Source: Mycobacterium sp. 1465703.0
GTDB taxonomy: Bacteria > Actinomycetota > Actinomycetes > Mycobacteriales > Mycobacteriaceae
NCBI RefSeq assembly: GCF_001672975.1
Contig: NZ_LZKU01000207.1
Location: forward strand, 1 to 64,000
Length of the DNA: 64,000 nt
Direction: 5' to 3'
Within the stretch, counting starts at the first letter, position 1; the number at the start of each line of letters is the position of its first letter. Of the stretch, positions 58,442 through 64,000 are shown piece after piece. Made by a program: the position numbers and the translations under genes. The notes under the pieces were generated by a model. It was given only the letters and a program-made list of their open reading frames with translations, ran no database searches and was not told where the DNA came from.

Positions 58442-59197
58442 CTAGCCTTTCAGATAGGTGGCGAAGAACTCGTCGATGCGCTGCCAGCCGTCCACCGCGG
58501 CCTCCGGCCGGTACGCCGGCCGGTCGACCGAGAAGAACGAATGGCCCGCGCCCTCGTAGGAATGGAACTCGTGCGGCTTGTTCAGCTTGTTCAGCTCGGC
58601 GTCCAGGCTGCAAGCCGCCGGCGGGGCCGGAAAACGATCGTCGAGCCCGAACAGACCCAGCAGCGGACAGCTCAGGTTCGACGCCAGGTCCAGGATCGGC
58701 TTCATGGCCTTGGGCATGCCCTCGGGCGGGTCCTCGACGATGAAGGCGCCGTAGCAGTCCACGGCCGCATCCAACGGCAACGAGCAGGCCGCCAGGAAGG
58801 CGTGCCGGCCGCCCGAGCAGTGCCCGATGACACCGAACTTGCCGTTGGCGCCGGCCAACGAGCGCAGCTGCTCCATCGCACCCGCGACGTCACCGACCAG
58901 TCGTTCATCGGGCACCCCGCCCGCGGCCCGCGCCGCGGCGGCCGCGTCATCGGGCGCGGCACCCGGAGCTTCGCGCGAGTAGAGGTTGGGCGCCACGGCG
59001 TTGAATCCGCTGACGGCGAGTCGGCGGACGAATTCCTTGGTTTCCCGGTCGTATCCGGGCATGTGGTGGATCCACACGACGCCGCCGCGCGATCCCTGGG
59101 CGAGCGGCACCGCTTGATAGGCCTCGATCTCGTCGCCGCCGTGGCCGATGATGGTGATGGTCTCTGCGCGTATGGCGTCCGCGCTGGGTTCGTTCAT
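58442..59197 (-). CDS. dienelactone hydrolase family protein
   Basis: A 251-residue alpha/beta hydrolase. The catalytic set is Cys in VIGHCSGGRHA, Asp in LFGLDDRFPAP and His in GAGHSFFS. The fold start VVWIHHMPGYDRET is typical. ATG at 59197 has AAAGGAG five bases upstream. It heads the operon with the DUF6295-like and DUF427 genes. The substrate is unknown. Confidence 0.92.
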   Translation of the reverse strand: MNEPSADAIRAETITIIGHGGDEIEAYQAVPLAQGSRGGVVWIHHMPGYDRETKEFVRRLAVSGFNAVAPNLYSREAPGAAPDDAAAAARAAGGVPDERLVGDVAGAMEQLRSLAGANGKFGVIGHCSGGRHAFLAACSLPLDAAVDCYGAFIVEDPPEGMPKAMKPILDLASNLSCPLLGLFGLDDRFPAPPAACSLDAELNKLNKPHEFHSYEGAGHSFFSVDRPAYRPEAAVDGWQRIDEFFATYLKG

Positions 59198-59309
59198 CAC
59201 GACTCCTTTTCTCCGCTCTGTGGGCACTTCCGTGGAGGCCACAACCGAATGCGGAGCACTGCGGCAGGTCCGGGTCGCTCCGCCGAAAACCAACGTAGCC
59301 GAACGAGGT

Positions 59310-60107
59310 TCAGTGCCGCTTGTCGCGCACCTTGTACGTCGAGGGCCACGACTTCCGAGACTCGTCTCCAGTCAACGGAGTGCCCATCCCGCCGACTTTG
59401 ACGGCGTAGGCCTCCTTGCCCGGTCCGACCTCGCGATTGGCGTGCTCCTGGGCCAGGAAGTAGAGCTCATCGATGGTGGCTTCGTCGTAGGCGACGAACG
59501 AGGTTTCCCGTGCGACGTCGTCGATCCCGACCAGCATCCGGTCGGGCAGCAGTCGCGAGGCCACCGCCGCCAGCCCTAGCAGCCCGAAGGGGATGATCCA
59601 GTAGCACAGGAACGACAGCGGGGTCTTGGTGTCCAGCATCAGGGCGTCGGTCGCGCCAGCGGGGTGTTGCACGATCGACGGGATGGCCGACGACACCGTC
59701 ATCGCGGCGAACGTCGCGACCCACACCCAGCTGAGGATCTTGACGGTCCGGCCGAACAGCTCGGTTTTGATGACGTCGGCAGCTTGTTCGGCTGCGGCGA
59801 ACTCGGCCACGAAGGGCTTGCCGATCAACACCCCGATCAGCGTCACCAGGAAGATCCCGGCGTTGCTCAACGGCAGTATCCACCGCTGAAGGACCGACTC
59901 ACTGAGCGTGAAGGCCAGCACGGCGAGGACCAAAAGCACTGCGACGGAAGCAAAGTCGAAGAACTGCCACTTCCTGCCCAGCACGCCGCCCACGCCCAGG
60001 CTGGCGGCGGCGATCGCCAGCGCGACCAGCACGGCCGCGGCGAAGGGAACGTTACCGACGAGTACCCAATACACAATCCACGGCGCGAGGCCGAACAGCA
60101 TGCCCAT
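59310..60107 (-). CDS. six-helix membrane protein, unrecognised
   Basis: A 265-residue protein with about six hydrophobic helices over residues 1-190 and a soluble C-terminal tail. The tail contains FVAYDEATIDELYFLAQEHANREVG. No transport or catalytic motif is visible. ATG at 60107. It stands alone between the dienelactone hydrolase operon and the lactonase gene. No function is assigned. Confidence 0.75.
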   Translation of the reverse strand: MGMLFGLAPWIVYWVLVGNVPFAAAVLVALAIAAASLGVGGVLGRKWQFFDFASVAVLLVLAVLAFTLSESVLQRWILPLSNAGIFLVTLIGVLIGKPFVAEFAAAEQAADVIKTELFGRTVKILSWVWVATFAAMTVSSAIPSIVQHPAGATDALMLDTKTPLSFLCYWIIPFGLLGLAAVASRLLPDRMLVGIDDVARETSFVAYDEATIDELYFLAQEHANREVGPGKEAYAVKVGGMGTPLTGDESRKSWPSTYKVRDKRH

Positions 60108-60228
60108 GCTGGGTCAGTGTATGAGTGGCGATGTGCCGTACCGTCGGCGGCTGGCCCAAAGTGTTGGTCCGCGCCGGCGGCGGGCTGCCAGGGCATCGGC
60201 ATTGGAGTGCAGGCTTGGCCGAAACAAT

Positions 60229-61170
60229 TCACCGGACTGATCCGTCAGACCCGCTTCGACCTTGTCCGGGAAGCCGTCCCCGGTAGAGGTTGCAGCCCGG
60301 CCCGTGCGTATCAAGGCCCGCGACCTGGAATACCCGTCCCGCGTCGGGCTGGTGCGCCAACGCCTGCGCGTCGAGCTGTTCGCGGCCGGTGGTGACAAAC
60401 AGCGTGCCACGGTCCACTCCGCCAAAAGCACACGATGTTGCCTGGGCAACCGGAAGTTCAACGGCGCCAACAAGTTCTCCCTCGGGTGAGTAGTGGTGCA
60501 CCGCCCAGCCGCCGTACACCGCAACCCAGATATCGCCTCGATCGTCGACCGTGAGGCCGTCGGGCGCGGCGCCGGGCTGCTCGAACGCCACCAGCGTGCG
60601 CCGATTCCCTGGCTCACCGGTGCCGAGGTCGACCTCGAACTCATACAAGCAGCCGGTGCCGCTGTCGTTGAGATACATCACGGCGCCCTCTGGGCTCCAG
60701 CCGATCCCGTTCGGGATCGTCAAGTCCGTCAGCACGGTGCTGATGCTTCCGTCCAACTCAAGCCGGTACAGCGCTCCGGCGCCCGGTGACTTGTCGTAGG
60801 CCATCGTCCCCACCCAGAACCGGCCGCGCTCGTCGCAGGCCCCGTCGTTGAACCGCACGCCGTTCGGCGCATCGGTCAGCGACGTCAGCTCTGTGACGGT
60901 GCCGTTGTCATCGACGAACAAAAACGCCCGGGCGGCGGCTGCTAGATACCCGCCCCCAGCGGCTGGGGCCACCACACCGACATCGCGGTCCAGCTCGACC
61001 GTCTCGATCCGGTCGGGTTGCCCGTCGCGCATCAGAGTGGCCCGATGAATCCGGCGGCCGAGAATGTCGACCCACAAAAGCTCTTCGCGTTGCTCATGCC
61101 AGCGTGCCCCCTCGCTGAGCAACCCCGGCTCGGGCGACCAGACGCTGGTGTTCGTGTCGCTCATGCGCAT
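60229..61170 (-). CDS. SMP-30/gluconolactonase-type lactonase
   Basis: A 313-residue beta-propeller lactonase. Metal-site segments are visible: LLSEGARW (Glu), DAPNGVRFNDGACDERGRFWVGTM (Asn), IPNGIGWSPEG (Asn) and APDGLTVDDRGDIW (Asp). It opens sugar lactones. It overlaps the glucose dehydrogenase 3' end by 10 bases, so it probably hydrolyses the gluconolactone that enzyme makes. Confidence 0.9.
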   Translation of the reverse strand: MRMSDTNTSVWSPEPGLLSEGARWHEQREELLWVDILGRRIHRATLMRDGQPDRIETVELDRDVGVVAPAAGGGYLAAAARAFLFVDDNGTVTELTSLTDAPNGVRFNDGACDERGRFWVGTMAYDKSPGAGALYRLELDGSISTVLTDLTIPNGIGWSPEGAVMYLNDSGTGCLYEFEVDLGTGEPGNRRTLVAFEQPGAAPDGLTVDDRGDIWVAVYGGWAVHHYSPEGELVGAVELPVAQATSCAFGGVDRGTLFVTTGREQLDAQALAHQPDAGRVFQVAGLDTHGPGCNLYRGRLPGQGRSGSDGSVR

Positions 61171-62207
61171 AGGTCGACTACGACCTTGACGTCGTCATGA
61201 CCCCGGGTGAGCGCTTCGGTCCACCGCTCCAGCGGCACCCGGCGCGAGATCATCGCCGACAGCCACGTCGGGTCGGCCGCCGCCAGCGCTTCTACGGCCT
61301 GTTCCCAGTGACGCCGCCCCGCATTGACGGACCCGAACAACACGACGTTATGCAGCACCATCGCACGGTTCATGACGGTGCTGTCGACATCGGGGACCGG
61401 GTCGACGTTCATGATTCCGGTCAGGCACATGATCCCGCCGTTGACCAGCCGACGGCCGGCCGCCCGCCCCACCGCACCGAGCCCCGTGCACTCGATAACC
61501 ACCTCTGCGTCCACGTCAATCTCGGCCGCGTCACCAGCGTGGTAATGCGCGCCCAGCCCTTCGACCAGGTCACGCTTTACCCCTGCGGTGGCCAGGTCCA
61601 CCACGTGCATCTCGTAGCCACGCTGCACACCCAAAAGACACGCCAATAGACCGATCGGACCCGCGCCGCACACCAGACCTCGGCCGCCCAAAAAGAACGC
61701 CCGATCCGAGATCCGCTCGATCTGGTCCCACGCTTTGGCCAGCACCGAGGCCGGCTCCAGAAGCACGCCGAGGTCTCCCAGCTTGCGCGGCAGCGAGACC
61801 GCGAATTCCGGCTCCAGCCGCCAGCGCTCGCTGCCGTAGCCGTGGCCGCGCACGATCCCGCGCTCGATAAATCGATCGTTGCGGCACATATCCCATTGCC
61901 CCGCCGCGCAGGCTGGGCACGGAACCGGGTCAGGCCGGCGGACAATCCCGACGACCAGATCACCGCGCTCGAACCCCGATCCTGCCGGTGCCTCGAGCAC
62001 CTCACCCAGCCCCTCGTGGCCCAACACCAACCGCGGTTCCTCCGGCGGCGGCTCTCCATAGAGTCCCTCGGCGATCTCGCGGTCTGTACCGCACACCCCG
62101 ACCAGCCGCCCCGACACCAACAGCTCACCCCGGGCAGCCTGCGGCTCATCCAATGTCTCCACGCCGGCCGTCCCCTTGCGTCCTGGCACAACGGTCATTG
62201 CACGCAT
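61161..62207 (-). CDS. zinc-dependent glucose 1-dehydrogenase (MDR family)
   Basis: A 348-residue medium-chain dehydrogenase. Catalytic zinc residues are in GVCGTDREI and LGHEGLGEV. The structural zinc site is CPACAAGQWDMC. The Rossmann motif is CGAGPIGLLACLLG. The pattern fits archaeal-type glucose dehydrogenases. ATG at 62207 has AGAGG upstream. The gene leads the lactonase in a two-gene operon oxidising glucose to gluconate. Confidence 0.9.
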   Translation of the reverse strand: MRAMTVVPGRKGTAGVETLDEPQAARGELLVSGRLVGVCGTDREIAEGLYGEPPPEEPRLVLGHEGLGEVLEAPAGSGFERGDLVVGIVRRPDPVPCPACAAGQWDMCRNDRFIERGIVRGHGYGSERWRLEPEFAVSLPRKLGDLGVLLEPASVLAKAWDQIERISDRAFFLGGRGLVCGAGPIGLLACLLGVQRGYEMHVVDLATAGVKRDLVEGLGAHYHAGDAAEIDVDAEVVIECTGLGAVGRAAGRRLVNGGIMCLTGIMNVDPVPDVDSTVMNRAMVLHNVVLFGSVNAGRRHWEQAVEALAAADPTWLSAMISRRVPLERWTEALTRGHDDVKVVVDLCA

Positions 62208-62487
62208 GACCGCCACCTCTCCGCCCCGCGTCGGGGCACTCCGTACGCCCACACATTGATCGACGCTCCCGGCCACAGCAAAACGAAACCGGCGAGAATC
62301 ACCGCCGGAATCAGTACGGAGTCGTCGATGTCGGCAGGCATTGCACCACGGCCTGAACGGCCGGTATTCATGCAGACAGTTTTTCACGGACGGTGCCCGT
62401 CCGGGTCGTCTCCGGCAAAAACGTGAACCCCACGATTTGTGCTCCGTTATCAAGATTCCGAACTTCCCGCGGCGTTAAAGTTCATCG

Positions 62488-64000
62488 GTGAGCCAATCGG
62501 ATTCTGAATCGGCTCAATCCGGCGCCGGGGCTGTGGTCGATACCGAAGAGGAGCGGCCCGCTGAGACGCGCAAACCGGACGCCCGCACGGAAGGACCACG
62601 TCCTGCGGCGGTCGAACGACCGTGGTGGCTGCGCCGCTACACGTTCATCGGCACCGCGGCAGGTCTGGTTTTTCTGTGGTTGTCGATGACTCCGTCCCTG
62701 CTGCCGCGAGGTCCGCTTTTCCAGGGCTTGGTCAGCGGCGTGTCCGGGGCCATCGGCTATGGCCTAGGCGTGTTCTCGGTGTGGCTGGTGCGGTACATGC
62801 GCTCGAAGGACACCAGCCCGCCGGCGCCCCGGATCGCATGGATCGTGCTCCTCGGCGTGGGCGTCGTGGGCACTGTGCTGATGATCGTCTGGTTTCATGT
62901 CTGGCAAGACGCCGTGCGCGATCTGGTCGGAGTTCCTCATCTGAAATGGCACGACTATCCGATGGCCGCGCTGCTGGCGGTCGTGGTGTTGTTCGCGCTG
63001 GTCGAGATCGGCCAGGCGATCCGCCGGTTGATCCTCTTTCTGGTCGGGCGTCTGAATCGTGTTGTGCCCCCCAGAGTTTCAGCAGTGGTCGCGGTGCTGG
63101 TGGTGGTCGCCGTCATTGTCGGCATCCTCAATGGTGTGGTGCTGCGGTTGACGATGCGCACACTGAACAACACGTTTGAGACGGTCAACAATGAGGACAG
63201 TCCCACCACCCCGCCGCCGCCGACGATGCTGCGCTCGGGCGGCCCCGGCTCGCTGGTCTCTTGGGCATCTTTAGGGCATCAAGGGCGCATCTTCGTCGAT
63301 GGCGGTCCGACCGCTCAACAGCTTTCATCGTTCAACGGCGCACCGGCCCTCGAACCGATCCGTGCCTACGCCGGTTTGGAGTCAGCCAATAGCATCGTGG
63401 CCGCGGCGGAGTTGGCCGCTCGAGAACTGGAACGTACCGGCGGGCTTGCGCGCAAAGTCGTCGCGGTTGCGACGACGACCGGGACGGGCTGGATCAACGA
63501 GGCCGAGGCGGACGCGATTGAGTACATGTTCAACGGTGACACCGCAATCGTGAGCATGCAGTACTCGTTTCTACCGAGTTGGCTGTCGTTTTTGGTGGAC
63601 AAGGAAAACGCACGCCACGCCGGGCAGGCGCTCTTTGAGGCGGTGTCGGCGCGGGTCCGCGCCTTGCCGGAGGGGACGCGGCCAAAGCTTGTCGTTTTTG
63701 GGGAAAGCTTGGGATCCTTTGGCGGGGAGGCGCCTTTTTTGTCGGCCAACAACATCGTCGCGCGCACCGACGGGGCGCTGTTCAGTGGCCCGACCTTCAA
63801 CAACACCATGTGGAAGGAAGTGACGCGAAGTCGCGACCCGGGCTCGCCAGAATGGCTACCGATCTACCAGCAGGGCGCCAATGTCCGCTTTTCGGCCCGC
63901 TCCGCAGACCTGGCGCGTCCCGAAACCCCTTGGGGCACACCACGGATCGTCTACCTTCAGCACCCATCTGACCCGATCGCCTGGTGGAACACCGCGCTGT
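62488..64000 (+). CDS. membrane alpha/beta hydrolase (Rv1069c/DUF2319-type), copy 2, 3' cut by the window edge
   Basis: The frame is open from GTG 62488 through base 64000, giving 504 whole codons. It follows copy 1 (45688-47454) along its whole length: disordered head, SMTPSLLPRGPLFQGL helices, VFGESLGSFGGEAPF nucleophile motif and YLQHPSDPIAWW. The N-terminal head is different and more acidic. It is divergent from the glucose dehydrogenase. About 80 residues should lie beyond the window. Confidence 0.9.
   Translation, partial: MSQSDSESAQSGAGAVVDTEEERPAETRKPDARTEGPRPAAVERPWWLRRYTFIGTAAGLVFLWLSMTPSLLPRGPLFQGLVSGVSGAIGYGLGVFSVWLVRYMRSKDTSPPAPRIAWIVLLGVGVVGTVLMIVWFHVWQDAVRDLVGVPHLKWHDYPMAALLAVVVLFALVEIGQAIRRLILFLVGRLNRVVPPRVSAVVAVLVVVAVIVGILNGVVLRLTMRTLNNTFETVNNEDSPTTPPPPTMLRSGGPGSLVSWASLGHQGRIFVDGGPTAQQLSSFNGAPALEPIRAYAGLESANSIVAAAELAARELERTGGLARKVVAVATTTGTGWINEAEADAIEYMFNGDTAIVSMQYSFLPSWLSFLVDKENARHAGQALFEAVSARVRALPEGTRPKLVVFGESLGSFGGEAPFLSANNIVARTDGALFSGPTFNNTMWKEVTRSRDPGSPEWLPIYQQGANVRFSARSADLARPETPWGTPRIVYLQHPSDPIAWWNTAL

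Overview
The window is chromosomal DNA of a Mycobacterium, almost certainly a non-tuberculous species. It is GC-rich, uses GTG starts often, and carries genus-specific genes: mycothiol conjugate amidase, desA2, short-chain Z-prenyl synthase, pra, lpqV and phoH2. From recalled family knowledge, the order matches the M. tuberculosis Rv1112 to Rv1057 block read in reverse, with several insertions and replacements. No tRNA, rRNA, CRISPR array, integrase or transposase was seen.

Layout. 1-2.3 kb holds small exported or unknown proteins and a CDF-like membrane protein. 2.3-5.5 kb is an accessory stretch of two glyoxalase-fold (VOC) genes, one frameshifted, an aquaporin, a limonene-epoxide-hydrolase-like gene and a deazaflavin-type oxidoreductase. 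The last three are each followed by a short copy of the 3' end of ychF. ychF itself (5571-6659) has a changed C-terminus. This ychF-tail cassette array is the most unusual structure in the window.

6.8-26.7 kb is the conserved core: DUF6542 protein, ispH, Rv1109c-like protein, xseA-xseB, 3-beta-HSD with a KstR-like operator, an uninterrupted type-B esterase, dienelactone hydrolase, DUF4245 protein, glpX, fum, proline-rich protein, nucleotidyl cyclase, NodB deacetylase, phoH2, desA2, glyA and coaA. 26.7-28.8 kb holds two unrecognised membrane proteins.

28.8-41.2 kb carries the prenyl synthase, hemolysin III, a ketosteroid-isomerase-like protein, a SPATA20-type thioredoxin protein, mca, greA, metB, pra, cbs, lipU and an SGNH esterase. 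41.3-47.5 kb covers lipid and acyl-CoA metabolism: fadA3, echA9, echA8, a Bax-inhibitor-1 protein and a large membrane alpha/beta hydrolase. 47.5-55 kb holds rhodanese and thiol dioxygenase genes, lpqV, two patatins, a class II amidotransferase, fadD14 and a beta-propeller protein.

55.4-64 kb looks accessory: an amt-glnB pair, a DUF427 operon, a membrane protein, a glucose dehydrogenase-lactonase operon, and a second, window-truncated copy of the membrane alpha/beta hydrolase.

Functional themes are sulfur and thiol metabolism (cbs, metB, mca, dioxygenase, rhodanese), sterol and fatty-acid use (HSD, KSI-like, fadA3, echA8/9, fadD14, esterases), central carbon (glpX, fum, glyA, GDH-lactonase) and isoprenoid synthesis (ispH, Z-prenyl synthase).
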